Source of the DNA: Sporisorium sorghi
Lineage: Eukaryota > Basidiomycota > Ustilaginomycetes > Ustilaginales > Ustilaginaceae
NCBI GenBank assembly: GCA_023212695.1
Contig: JALCCG010000376.1
Coordinates: 1 to 16,999 of the forward strand
Direction: 5' to 3'
Length of the DNA: 16,999 nt
Both the position numbers and the translations under genes were made by a program. Each line of letters starts with the position of its first letter. Position 1 is the stretch's first letter. Below the pieces are notes generated by a model. The model had not been told where the DNA came from. It saw only the letters and a program-made list of their open reading frames with translations, and did not search any database. Positions 1-8,755 of the stretch are shown piece by piece.

Positions 1-584
1 TGCCTTTCCTTTCGAACGCTTTCCCCCACCTCTGCGCCTATCATTGATTGGTCCCCCTGCACTTCCCGTACCGCCCCAGCATCGTTGACCCCCCCCCCCC
101 CCCCCCCCCCCCCCTTCGCTTTCCCCTTCCTCTTCCTCTTCCTTCTACCCTTCCCCCGGAACAACAACCCCTCTTCGGCAGAAACTGCTCTTTGCGACTG
201 CATTCCTTGCGGATCGAATCAAAGCTGTTCGGTTTTCTTTGTTTAAATGCCCCCGTTTCGGCTCATCTTCTGGCTTCCTCGTGAGGTCAAAAAGATGCGT
301 TGCGCGGGACGGAGAATTGGGGGAGACAAACGACACGGCATATCGAAGCGGTCCCGTATCAACCCATCTTTCTGTTTCAGTGGAGGAATGGGTTCGTTGG
401 TGATCGCACATCTCTTTCTTTCTCTCTTTCCCATCTGCTTTCTTTCGCGATGCCTCTTGAGCAGAATAGACGGTGACATCGAGAATCTAATGTGCAGATA
501 TGGTGACTCTTTTCGCGAATGAGGTGTGCCCCTGCCTGGATGGAGATAGAGCGAGAGTGTGTGTGTTTTGTCAAGATCTGGCGT
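1..584. other. intergenic, 3' side of the EVE-domain gene
   Basis: No gene is supported here. Several overlapping frames of 60-90 codons are open on both strands, but none has a recognisable domain or consistent codon pattern. The stretch contains a C homopolymer (listed separately), a pyrimidine-rich run after it to about 165, and CT-rich segments near 405-450. It presumably holds the 3' UTR of the minus-strand gene that ends at 585 and perhaps the promoter of a gene beyond the left edge. Confidence 0.5.
89..114. repeat. 26-base C homopolymer
   Basis: An uninterrupted run of 26 C is followed directly by a C/T-only-like tract to about 165 with short TTCC and TTCCTC units. The opposite strand is a G26 run, which can form G-quadruplexes. 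The length of such a run is often uncertain in sequencing, so 26 should not be taken as exact. Confidence 0.9.
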
Positions 585-1445
585 CTACGCTGCGCTGCGG
601 CGGCGAGATGATCGACGAACGCCTTCCGCGGGTGGACTCGCTTCAACTTTCGCTTTCTTTGCCGCAGGGGGTTTGCTGCTAGCCTTTGTACTTGGAGCTG
701 CCTTCTCCTTTGGTGGTTGCGACTCGGCCTCGACCGGAGCCGCTGGCTTCTTCCCTCCGTTCGACGCTGGAGCAGCCTTCGGATTCCACTTGGCCGGCCA
801 GCCTTCCCACCCGCCGTTCCTGCTCAGCGCAACCACCGCATCGTACGCCTCTTCCGTCACGGGCTGGACGCTCAGCCTGCCCCTATTCAGCAGCGCCATG
901 TCCCTGATCGCCTGCAGCTGCGCGTCGGTCAAATAGGCCACGTCCGCCCTTTCCTCCTCCGTCAACGCTTTCGCATCCGCACCCTTACCCGCGATCTTCT
1001 GCAGCAAGCCCAACGGCACCATCCGCGCGAGCTTCTCGACAAACTCGACATCAACCAGCCACCACTTGGGCTGCTCCGGATCGCTCTTCGCGTCGTAGTA
1101 GGGGTGCGCAGCGTCGAACGCGGAGGGATCGGGGTAGCTCTGCTTCGAGCTGATGCGCGCGAGACCCGCAACGCCAGGAATCTTGGTGTTCGAGTGGTAG
1201 AACAGCACCGCATCGCCGAAGCGCATCTTGTCCTTGATGATGGTGCGCGCTTCCGGGTTGCGCACGCCGTCCCATTTGGTGGTTTTGCACGCGGCGAAGT
1301 GGTCGATCGAGAAGGCGACGTCTTGGCCGCGTTCGAGGCGGGTGTCGGGCTCGGCTTTCATCAGCCAGTGGCCGATGCCTTTGGACTCGATGCCATTGGG
1401 CGGGTTTGGAGCAGAGGAGGCTTCGGCTTTGCGTTTAGGTGGCAT
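585..1445 (-). CDS. EVE-domain protein, THYN1 (thymocyte nuclear protein 1)-like
   Basis: A single-exon 286-residue protein. The EVE domain, a PUA-like fold proposed to bind modified nucleic-acid bases, spans about residues 25-205. Hallmarks seen are HWLMKAEPD (26-34), WDGVRN (58-63), [13 protein letters not shown] (74-86), PGVAGLARI, the HPYYD...KWWLVDV stretch (114-133) and [12 protein letters not shown] (185-196). The last 80 residues are low-complexity Ala/Pro/Lys with basic clusters (AKKAK near 262, RRSSRRRS at the end), which suggest nuclear location and nucleic-acid contact; this is inference. The first ATG of the frame gives MPPKRK and has A at -3; the frame is open a little further upstream but only from GTG. 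The tail is longer than in animal THYN1. The gene is divergent from the Mpv17-family gene, with 421 bp between start codons. The biochemical role in fungi is not established. Confidence 0.9.
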   Translation of the reverse strand: MPPKRKAEASSAPNPPNGIESKGIGHWLMKAEPDTRLERGQDVAFSIDHFAACKTTKWDGVRNPEARTIIKDKMRFGDAVLFYHSNTKIPGVAGLARISSKQSYPDPSAFDAAHPYYDAKSDPEQPKWWLVDVEFVEKLARMVPLGLLQKIAGKGADAKALTEEERADVAYLTDAQLQAIRDMALLNRGRLSVQPVTEEAYDAVVALSRNGGWEGWPAKWNPKAAPASNGGKKPAAPVEAESQPPKEKAAPSTKASSKPPAAKKAKVEASPPAEGVRRSSRRRSAA

Positions 1446-1866
1446 GCTGCCGACGGTGCGGATGAGGATGGAGGTCGTGGCCGGTCGCAGCACCTGGACC
1501 ACGTGATGCGGGAGCCGAGAGAACAGTATTGCCCAAGTTCAACGCAGAGACAGTGTGGCTGGGGTCGTTGGCGAGGTGGTGATTCAGCGATGGCTTGATG
1601 AGTGAGGGAGCTGGTCAAGGGTCTTTGCGCTTCATCTCTTGCACTGGCTGGCCTAAGCGCGACTCGAGAAGATTCCTGATCTTGATACAGGAAAGGATCA
1701 GTCATGCCTCCACAAGACCAAGATGCTTTGCAGCCTATCTGTGCATGAGGATCGTCAAACGGCAACCGACCTTCTCCCCTCTTTTCACCTTGACAGACCC
1801 GGCTCCTCACTTCTCCACCACCACCATCAAACGCACTGACACCTCCGCTCACGACAAAGCAGAACC
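1446..1866. promoter_or_regulatory. shared divergent promoter region
   Basis: This is 421 bp between two divergent ATGs (1445 minus, 1867 plus). The right half is C/T- and CA-rich (about 1770-1860), typical of fungal 5' leaders, and the downstream ATG sits in AACCATGTC. No clear TATA box is visible. Co-regulation of the two genes is possible but not shown. Confidence 0.4.
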
Positions 1867-2765
1867 ATGTCATACCGTCAAGCATTCAGCGCCTTCTACG
1901 CGCGCAACTTTGAGCGTCGTCCGTGGGTCACGCTCGCCGTCACCAACGGCTTCCTCGGCGTCGTCGCAGATGGAGCAGCACAGACGCTTGAGCGCATCAG
2001 CGCAGCGCAATCAGAAGAGCAGCAGCGACAGCAGCAAGAGTCGACGCGGGAAAAAGTGGCGTCGGCGGTGGCGGGCCCAGGTATCGAGAAATGGGACTGG
2101 TCGAGGTCCGGCAGGTTCTTGGCGTTCAACGTGGGCATGGCGCCGCTGTTGGCCGAGTGGAATAGGTTTTTGGAGTTCAGGTTCCCGCTGAGGAGTGCTG
2201 CGGGGGCGGCGTCGACGCTGGGAAAAGTGAGCTTGAGGGCGCTGGCGAATCGTGTGGCCATGGATCAGCTCTTGTTGTAAGTTTTGGCTCCTGTCCATGA
2301 CCGCGACCCTTGCGAGGTGAAGCTGACCATCTCCTTGCTTTGCTTCCACAGCGCACCTTTCGGCCTCGCCTTCTTCACAGGCAGCATGGGCTACATGGAG
2401 CGCGGCAGCCTCGACGGCGTCAAGGCCAAGTTTGGCGAAATGTACATCCCGGCGCTGCTCGCAAACTGGCAGCTCTGGCCGCTCGTCCAGCTGGTCAACT
2501 TCCGATACATGCCCTTGAAGTAAGTTGCGCCTGCGACTCACCCGTTCTTTCTGCTCAGTACAACATCTGACCCCCGGTCGTCTCTTTGCGTGCAAAACAC
2601 AGATACCGCGTACCGTTCGTCTCGGCAGTAGGCATCCTGTGGAACATCGGGCTGTCGCTTCTGTCTCAGTCAACACGTCCCAAGCAGCAGCAGCAGCCGA
2701 CGACGGCGAGGCTGACAGAGGCCCAGGCGATCCAGTTGAGCAGTCCGACCGCTGCAAAAGCGTAG
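1867..2765 (+). CDS. Mpv17/PMP22-family integral membrane protein
   Basis: Three exons: 1867-2276, 2352-2519 and 2603-2765. Both introns start GTAAGT and end CACAG (75 and 83 bp), giving 246 residues. The Mpv17/PMP22 family (yeast Sym1, Wsc-type peroxisomal and mitochondrial inner-membrane proteins) is recognised by FERRPWVTLAVTNGFLGVVAD at 16-36, WDWSRSGRFLAFN near 76-88, the MDQLLFAPFGLAFF junction across intron 1 and, across intron 2, NWQLWPLVQLVNFRYMPLKYRVP followed by LWNIGLSLLS. The splices restore these motifs without a gap, which is strong support for them. Members form four membrane helices and have been linked to channel or stress roles; the substrate is uncertain. Oddities are a Gln/Glu-rich insert at 48-63 and a Gln-rich, non-conserved C-terminal tail. 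Its stop lies 171 bp from the convergent stop at 2937. Confidence 0.9.
2277..2351 (+). other. intron 1 of the Mpv17-family gene
   Basis: Starts GTAAGTT and ends TTCCACAG, 75 bp, phase 2. Removal joins TT to C and continues the family motif LLF-APFGLAFF. Unspliced, the frame stops immediately with TAA at 2278. Confidence 0.9.
2520..2602 (+). other. intron 2 of the Mpv17-family gene
   Basis: Starts GTAAGTT and ends AACACAG, 83 bp, phase 2. Removal joins MPLK to YRVPFVSAVGILWN, the family's most conserved C-terminal signature. Unspliced, the frame ends with TAA at 2521. Confidence 0.9.
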
Positions 2766-2936
2766 GCTTTACAAGCAATTCCAATCGCATTTCGAGCACA
2801 GCCTTTGCTTGTCATACCGCACGCAGATCGCAGACCAACAGGCGCTCTCGTCTGTCAGAGCAGCACAGTCGAGTGGAAACGCTCGAGTGTAACAGGTCTC
2901 GGTTTTCATCGCCTTTTCCCCCGTTCGTTTCTCTTT

Positions 2937-4358
2937 TTACATTGCTCGTTCCCCGTCATGTCCGGCATCATCTTTATCCATAGCACTCGTGATCAGCCCA
3001 CCTTGGCTCCCACGCCTCGCCGCATCGTGCGGCACCGCCTCGGCCATCCCCGCCGAGCTGCCGCCCCTGCTCATGCGCCTCGACTCGATGCCACTGGCGA
3101 GTTCAAAGCCTTGCACGCTCGGGGGCGCACGTATGCTGCCGAGCGTCTCGGTGCTGTCGACGCTGCCGCGGCGCGAGGGCGAGCCGACGGCGTAGGGGAT
3201 TTCGCTGCCCGTGGGGCTGAGCGGTGGCGTGCTGGTGCCTGTGGTGGCGGCGGTGCTGCCGGCGCGGCTGACCGTGTCGAACGCGACGGAGCTGCCGGGA
3301 CCGCTGCCGCCGCCACTGCCGCCGCCGAGACGCGCTGAGAGGCCGGGCGCGAAGGCGAGCGGCGTGGATCCGCGCGCAGGCAGCGTGAACGTGGGGATGG
3401 TGGTGCCGCCCACACCGGCCTCGCCGCCCATGAGTTCGCGTTCGCGCATGCGCTGTCGCTCGATGTACGCAGCGCGCAGCGCCACTTCCTGGTCATCAGC
3501 TGTTCCCGTGCTGCCCGGGCCGCCTCCACCCGTCCCCGTCGACGACACACTGCCCGCTTCTGAGGGCGCCACACTCGCCACATTGCGCCCCAGCATGCTG
3601 GGCCCAGGCCCAAGCCGCATGGCCGAGTTGAACGCCTCCGACGGCGCGTACCCTGCCGAGAGCGGTGGTGACGACCCGCGTGCCGAGGCCGAGGCGGAAT
3701 AGGACGACGAGCCAGCGGTAGCGGACGCGCTGCTGGTGGGGATGCCGTACCTGTCCGCCGTGCCACTGCGCGAGGGTGTGGTTTCGACGGCAAACGGGCT
3801 GGCGGGCTCGGACGCTTCCAAGATGCTGGCTTTGGGCGAGGCGGGCGGCTGCACTGCGACGGAGAACACAGACGCTTCGCCTGGGCTATGCGGTCGGAAT
3901 GCGGGCGTGCGCGGGTCGAGCTCGGGTGGGACACCAGGCACGGGCGCCCCACCTTCGCCAAAGGCACCCACGCTCGTGTGGCCCGTCTCGAGGCTCTGTG
4001 CGCCCTCGTCGGCGTCCGAAGAGGTCTGCATGTCGGTATCCGCTCCGTGTGGGTCGATGACTCTTCCGGGGAGACGGATACCGGGGGCGAGCTGGTCGGC
4101 GTCCGGGATGCGTCCGAGGTTGTCTGCGGTCAGGGCGCGACCACGCCTGTACTCGGCAACGGGATCGTAGGGCTGGCCTGCATCGCCTGGAGGCACGAAT
4201 TGGGTATTGGAGGACGTGCTCGCTGCGTCGACACGGTCGTTGCGTTTCTGGAGGTGCGAGGTCTTGTTGTACTTGCGCGCGGACGAGTCGTCGCGCATCG
4301 CCTCGTCCTGTGCCATGACGGCGTCGGGAAGGGTTTCGAATTGTGGTTGCGCGGACAT
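2937..4358 (-). CDS. hypothetical, mostly disordered Ser/Gly/Pro-rich protein
   Basis: A 473-residue uninterrupted frame starting at the first ATG (MSAQPQFETLPDA). I do not recognise a family. The N-terminal 110 residues are the most complex part, including DPVAEYRRGRALTADNLGRI at 65-84, and are the likeliest place for conserved function. Residues 150-290 and 310-400 are low-complexity Ser/Ala/Gly/Pro. A short charged, helix-prone segment (about 289-310) separates them. Three basic-Ser sites near the C-terminus fit the PKA-type RRxS consensus: RRGS 396-399, RRMS 427-430, RRGS 448-451. Many SP/TP sites (for example HSPG 157-160, ASPK 173-176, LSPTG 380-384) could be proline-directed sites. No signal peptide or membrane segment is seen. 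Strong third-position G/C use across 1.4 kb supports real coding; the opposite-strand open frames look like shadows. A regulatory or scaffold role is speculation. Confidence 0.75.
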   Translation of the reverse strand: MSAQPQFETLPDAVMAQDEAMRDDSSARKYNKTSHLQKRNDRVDAASTSSNTQFVPPGDAGQPYDPVAEYRRGRALTADNLGRIPDADQLAPGIRLPGRVIDPHGADTDMQTSSDADEGAQSLETGHTSVGAFGEGGAPVPGVPPELDPRTPAFRPHSPGEASVFSVAVQPPASPKASILEASEPASPFAVETTPSRSGTADRYGIPTSSASATAGSSSYSASASARGSSPPLSAGYAPSEAFNSAMRLGPGPSMLGRNVASVAPSEAGSVSSTGTGGGGPGSTGTADDQEVALRAAYIERQRMRERELMGGEAGVGGTTIPTFTLPARGSTPLAFAPGLSARLGGGSGGGSGPGSSVAFDTVSRAGSTAATTGTSTPPLSPTGSEIPYAVGSPSRRGSVDSTETLGSIRAPPSVQGFELASGIESRRMSRGGSSAGMAEAVPHDAARRGSQGGLITSAMDKDDAGHDGERAM

Positions 4359-5193
4359 GGCTGATTATCGAGATCGAGAGGGTGCGTGCGAAAAACAAGT
4401 AGGTTGAAAGGCGATAGTTGTGGGCGAGATGTAGTGGTTGCAGAGAGACAGAGTCGGAGCAGCGAGATCGAGAGCAACTTGGCTCGACAGAGTTAAGGTG
4501 CGACGTTGCTCGAGTATGGGCGAGGGTTTCTGTGTCGATGGGGAAAAAGTTGGTGAAGGTCGGCCAGCGAAAAGTTGTACGCGCTTGAAGAAGCAGTGTC
4601 AGTCGTCAAGCGTAGCTCGGTCTTGGCGTTGCGAATGGTGATGGTGATGGAGGAGGTGAAGAGCGTGTGATAATAGCAAACTGGACAGATCGCGTGTCTG
4701 TGTTTCTTTCTTTTTCGAAAATCCAAAAAAATTTAAAGCACTCAATTTGGCGCACGAACGTCACAGTACACGGTTCCGATGTGTTGCATGAGAGACAGCC
4801 AGAACGACGTGGCTCAGGGAACCCCTCTCTTCCTTTCGCGTTTGCTTCCATGTCGCTCCATGAGCTGCTACAGCGAACTCCTAACTCGAGCAAGATTCCA
4901 GCTTGGCATCCGAGGATGAACGTGGCCGCTTGTTGCAAGAAGCTTGATCAATGAGGCTAGCAGAGGCAGCAATCAAAGGCTGGTCTTGGCGACGTCTGGC
5001 TGTGAAAGTGCACATCTGTCGGCCGTATCAAATTCGCTCATTTTTCTCCACATTTGCCAGTTATTCGCCGAGATCCGAGATTTAGACCTTTGCTGGGAAA
5101 TTTTTTGTCAAAAAGCATCTTGTGCATGACATTTCTTATTTGCCTCATTCTTCTCGCTCACCAACACAATCAGACTCGATCCTTTCCTCAACC
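4359..5193. promoter_or_regulatory. divergent intergenic region, 835 bp
   Basis: This lies between the start of the disordered-protein gene (minus) and Bcp1 (plus). It contains a short GGTGAT repeat near 4636-4650, an A/T-rich patch near 4715-4745 and a CT/CA-rich leader before 5194. An out-of-frame ATG at 5126 opens a short frame overlapping the Bcp1 start; it matters only if transcription begins upstream of it. No gene is supported. Confidence 0.4.
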
Positions 5194-6192
5194 ATGCCTG
5201 CCGACACGAAACGCAAAGCGGAAAACGACGAGCCTGGGGCCGATGGCTCTGACTACGATAGCGATGGCTCGGAAGAGCCCGACTTTATCAATGTAGACTT
5301 TGACTTTCGCGCACCGGAAGAGATCGATTTCCAGGCACTCAAGCGGCTCTTGCAGCAGCTCTTCTGCACGCACAACACCAAGCTCGATCTATCTTCGCTA
5401 GCAGACCACATCGTCAAGACCTCGACAACCCAAGGCGTCGGCACCACCATCAAGATTGTCGACGACGAGGACCAGGATCCGTACGCGTTTGTCTCGGCCA
5501 TCACACTGTCGAGCGACAAGAAGGAAGGCTCGGAAGCGGCGAACAGCCTCACCAAGTATCTGTTGGAAGTGTCGAACAAGCCGTCGACCAAATCTGTGCA
5601 CGACCTCATCAAGAGCGCCGCATCGAGCACGTCTACGAATGCGCCCGTCATGGCAGTGCTGCACGAGCGCATGGTCAACATGCCTCCGCAAGTCGCACCG
5701 CCTCTGTACAAGATGCTGCTCGAAGAAGTGCGTGCCTCGCTCGCATCCACATCGGCGACTTCACCCTCGCACTACCTCTTCTTCTCGCGCGTATTCTCCG
5801 CCGACGCCTTCTCGGACGACGACGACGACGACGACGACGAGCCCTCCGGCCTGGCGGGTGCACGCAAGCGGAGAGCCAAGCTCGCCCGTCGCGAGGCCAA
5901 AAAGGCAGGTGCAAAGAAGGACGCGCCCAAGGCACGCGCCATCTCGGACGGTATGGCGTTGAGCGGCGCTGGTCCAACCGCGGACGAGGAGCTCGGCCTA
6001 TTCCACCCGGAGGACATTGCCATTTCCAAGGTTGCTTCGCACTCGTTGACGTACCGCTTCCCTCCGCCGCCAGATGCATCGGACAGCTTCGAGGCTCCGC
6101 TGTTTGGGCGTGTTGCGTTGGTGCCGGCCGCAAAGATGGACGCACTCTTGCAACAAATCGAGGCGGATCTGTCGATGCCCATGCCACAGTAG
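5194..6192 (+). CDS. BCP1: Bcp1/BCCIP family protein (ribosomal protein chaperone, nuclear export factor)
   Basis: 332 residues, single exon, with ATG in ACCATGCC. The BCCIP family is recognised by VDFDFRAPEEIDFQALKRLL (34-53) followed by QQLF, the GTTIKIVDDEDQDPYAF region (83-99), HERMVNMPPQVAPPLYKML (157-175), and HYLFFSRVF (193-201). The end also fits: FHPEDIAISKVASHSLTYRFP (270-290) and the FGRVALVPAAKM segment. In yeast, Bcp1 is a nuclear chaperone for ribosomal protein Rpl23 and is needed for export of the lipid kinase Mss4; the animal homologue binds BRCA2 and p21. The acidic N-terminus (residues 18-35) and Asp8 run (208-215), followed by a Lys/Arg-rich segment (224-247), fit a chaperone for basic proteins and a nuclear signal. 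The frame is open upstream to 5122, but only from GTG, so 5194 is the first in-frame ATG. Confidence 0.93.
   Translation: MPADTKRKAENDEPGADGSDYDSDGSEEPDFINVDFDFRAPEEIDFQALKRLLQQLFCTHNTKLDLSSLADHIVKTSTTQGVGTTIKIVDDEDQDPYAFVSAITLSSDKKEGSEAANSLTKYLLEVSNKPSTKSVHDLIKSAASSTSTNAPVMAVLHERMVNMPPQVAPPLYKMLLEEVRASLASTSATSPSHYLFFSRVFSADAFSDDDDDDDDEPSGLAGARKRRAKLARREAKKAGAKKDAPKARAISDGMALSGAGPTADEELGLFHPEDIAISKVASHSLTYRFPPPPDASDSFEAPLFGRVALVPAAKMDALLQQIEADLSMPMPQ
5815..5838 (+). repeat. (GAC)8 trinucleotide repeat in BCP1
   Basis: Eight perfect GAC codons encode Asp 208-215 inside the coding region, followed by GAG. A triplet repeat of this kind can change length without breaking the frame. Confidence 0.9.
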
Positions 6193-6338
6193 TCGGGTGT
6201 TTGAAGCAAATTCTTCGGTAATGCATCATCTAGCAAGCACCACGATTGACCATGTGTCCAGCTTGAAGTGTCTAACTGAAGTCGGGACAACACTCAGAGT
6301 CAGAGTTGCAGTCGAACTCACATCGCCGGCTTCGATGA

Positions 6339-6608
6339 CGCGACCAGAATGAGCTTTCCGTATCAACTCAAAAAATTGAGGCTGCATTAATCACGTCGAA
6401 AATCAGAATCGCCGATCTCGAAGCTGTCAAGTTGTGCTTGTCCGATTTGACGGAAGCATCGCATCCTCTTCTTCAGCACCCACTCCAGACGTCGAGCATC
6501 GCACTCATTGCTGCCACCTTGATCTCCCAACACGGCAGTCAGCTTTCCGACGGCGAACAGCAGAAGCCAGTCGGTGCACCGATGCAAATTGTGCATAGCC
6601 GATGCTGA
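6339..6608 (+). other. possible unannotated exon or gene remnant
   Basis: An 89-codon frame is open between TGA at 6336 and TGA at 6606. Its translation looks protein-like (KIRIADLEAVKLCLSDLTEA, then SSIALIAATLISQHGSQL), with heptad-like leucines and mostly C/G third positions. It has no ATG near its beginning, so it would have to be a downstream exon or a decayed gene. The frame just upstream (from ATG 6222 to TGA 6350) is also rather protein-like and differs by one reading frame. The opposite strand is open as well, so chance cannot be excluded. Confidence 0.2.
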
Positions 6609-7599
6609 TTGGCGACTCCATCTCCAACCTCACACGGAAGCTTTGGTCGCAATCAAGAACTTGGCGTCTGGTCAGCCTCGGTCATGCGACAAGCCGAAAG
6701 AGCTTACCAAGCAAAGGGATGAGGGCTCGCTTATTCCTGCTCTGCTTTCGCGAGGCTTGAAAGACCATCCGCACAGAAGCTCTTTGCTGCGGATAAGAAC
6801 CAGGACAAAAGAGGAAAGTGTAGCTGATTGCCAGCAAACAAGAGTCAAAAGATCTTCGGCGCATGGGTACGCGAGCTGCACCTCATGCATTAGCTCATTT
6901 TGACAGCCAGCCACCGAACCAGCAGCCGCACCGATATCGAGGACGAGAGGGTCCAGCAAGCAATTCTTATTCTTATTTTTATTTAGCGTCCTTATCTTCA
7001 TGCGGCTCCTTCACTCCGGCCCAATTTAGCGTTCTGTGGGTGTGGGCTGGCTCGCGGGGGAAACAAAGGATGAAGAAGCTTCGGAAGATTGTTCGCCGAT
7101 CCAAATTGGGCTCAATCATGCTCGCTCCCACGAGGAGGCTTTCGCTGGAATCAAGCCTTTCAGTGTGGCAGTTGCCCGCCCGCCCGTCTAACCTCCCACT
7201 TGACACTGTGATCAGACCCGAATGATTGAAACATGACATGAAACTGGCCCGCAGCCGGCATGAAAGCATCAGTACCTGTACGTCTTTCAAAGCTCAGCAG
7301 GAGACAGGGGTTCATTTGAAAGGGAAGCGCTTGACAGAATTGTGGGCGCGAAGAGCCTTTTTGCATTCGGTTGCATAAGCGAGCCTGTTTCCCTGCGTCG
7401 GTCTCCTTCACCGTCGGTTGATCGTCTTCCGACAGGTTTATGCGCTTTCTGTGTTGGTCTCACTTTCAGAGCTACTTATCATTCACCTTTGTCGCTCAGG
7501 TTGCTTGACCGGTCGCATGATTCCGTTGATCATGACGCGTAAAGCCTTGGCAACCTTCGTCTTCCTTAGCGAACAACGAGGAGTGCCAGCGTTGCAACA

Positions 7600-7655
7600 A
7601 GCTTGACCATCGCGAGATAGGCTTCGAGCTTTTCGCGACGCGATAGAGTCAAGCT
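7600..7655. other. imperfect inverted repeat, hairpin-forming
   Basis: AGCTTGAC at 7600-7607 pairs with GTCAAGCT at 7648-7655, and the inner ATCGCG at 7609-7614 pairs with CGCGAT at 7639-7644. This gives a 14-bp stem with small bulges and a loop of about 24 bases. The function is unknown. Confidence 0.5.
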
Positions 7656-7664
7656 CCTCGTTGA

Positions 7665-8057
7665 AGGCCTTCGCACTCTTCAGTTCGAACTCTGAGCGCA
7701 GCAGCCGTTGTCAAGGTGCTTTCATCGAAGCTTGAAAATGATGGCCAAGTAGTCAGATTGTTGCGTCAGACTTGGGCAAGTGTCCAAGCTGCGGCTTTTG
7801 GCGACGCGACAAAGCAACGGGTGAGCGCGTCGGATGACCATCTTGCGATGCCGTACAACACCGAGCACGGCAAAGCTAATTTGTATAAGCGCATAGAACC
7901 AAAGTCAGTTGATCCTGCACCCTGGGACAGGCGTTTCACTTCAGCCTTGTTCGCCCAGGCTCGCGACCAGTTGTCCGTCAACGTGAGACTAGATTGCGCA
8001 ACGAGAGAGATTCCTACAGAAGCTACTTTGCTCGCTGTCTCGCTTGGACGTGAATGA
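7665..8057 (+). other. open frame of 130 codons without an early ATG
   Basis: Open from after TGA 7662 to TGA 8055. The translation includes GQVVRLLRQTWASVQAAAFG and a C-terminal half with WDRRFTSALFAQARDQLSV. The first ATG is past the middle and no splice acceptor is convincing. No family is recognised. It may be a chance open frame or a relic. Confidence 0.15.
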
Positions 8058-8522
8058 CTCTTTTCCCAAGGCTTAAGCCGAGACCGTCTTGACGCTTGCC
8101 AGACCCTAGCAATTTGGCCCCCCGCTCGCTTCTTACTGCCCTTGACCGGCCGCCTCGCTCACGCGCACATCGTCTTCTCCGACCTGCCAATTGTGTGCGT
8201 GTCGAGCTCCGCTGCTCCTTGTTCCATCGAACCTTCGTTTTGGAGCTTCGGAAGACCTCCTTCCTTGCCAGCCTTACCGCCATGTGGCCAGCCGAGCCAT
8301 CGGCGTTATCTGAACAAAAGAACCGGCCCAGCTGATTCCTTCTTGAGCTCAAGCGCCGCTGGAATACGCTGGACGCGGTGCGGATCGTGTCCCTTAGCGT
8401 GCCCCGCAGGGTGTGAGCCCCTTTGCTAGGCAATGAGTCGTTGTGTGCCCGAGCGGCTAGTTGTCGATTCTTTGCAGCGGGTTAAGCTCAAGTTGCCCTA
8501 TCTTGTCAAGGCCTCGAAGAAC

Positions 8523-8530
8523 TTATAAGA
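8523..8530 (+). promoter_or_regulatory. TATA-like box upstream of the protease
   Basis: TTATAAGA lies about 225 bp before the protease ATG and is followed by a long pyrimidine-rich tract. The position fits a core promoter with a leader of about 200 bases. Assignment rests on sequence likeness only. Confidence 0.3.
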
Positions 8531-8755
8531 TGTCCTGTTCGGGCACCATCGTTCGACCCTGTCTTGATCCCCCATCCCCTTCGTGGTCGCTGCCCCTCCC
8601 CTTTCTATCCCCTTCCCTTGTGCGGCATACGCTTCTTTCCTCAATCGAGCTCGACAACGCTCGCTGATCGTCCCGCACTCCCACACATTCCTTTTAGATT
8701 GCCTCTCCTTTCAGTGTCATCATAGACGAATCTCTTTCCGCTTCCTTTCACAGGT

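Larger units (their letters stand above)
6193..8755. other. 2.56-kb intergenic region
   Basis: No confident gene lies between Bcp1 and the protease. Composition is less GC-biased than in the flanking genes, with an A/T-rich run near 6964-6990. Two open frames without a proper ATG (6339-6608 and 7665-8057), a strong hairpin (7600-7655) and a TATA-like box (8523-8530) are listed separately. A pyrimidine-rich tract at about 8565-8640 and a TTTCACAG just before the protease ATG look like promoter and leader sequence. The size is large for such a compact genome and may reflect a long regulated promoter or lost genes. Confidence 0.5.

Noticed and set aside
717..1598. 293-codon open frame antisense to the EVE-domain gene
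   Set aside because: The other strand encodes clear EVE motifs; this frame is Arg/Leu-rich shadow.
3071..3967. 298-codon second frame on the same strand as the disordered-protein gene
   Set aside because: Arg/Pro-rich alternate frame of a GC-rich gene; starts internally and has no independent support.
5054..5296. 80-codon frame with a hydrophobic N-terminus overlapping the Bcp1 start
   Set aside because: Out of frame with a well-supported gene and ends within it; at most an upstream ORF.
8440..8520. tRNA-like stretch (GCCCGAGCGGCTAG, GGGTTAAG)
   Set aside because: A-box likeness only; no proper B box and no cloverleaf could be formed.
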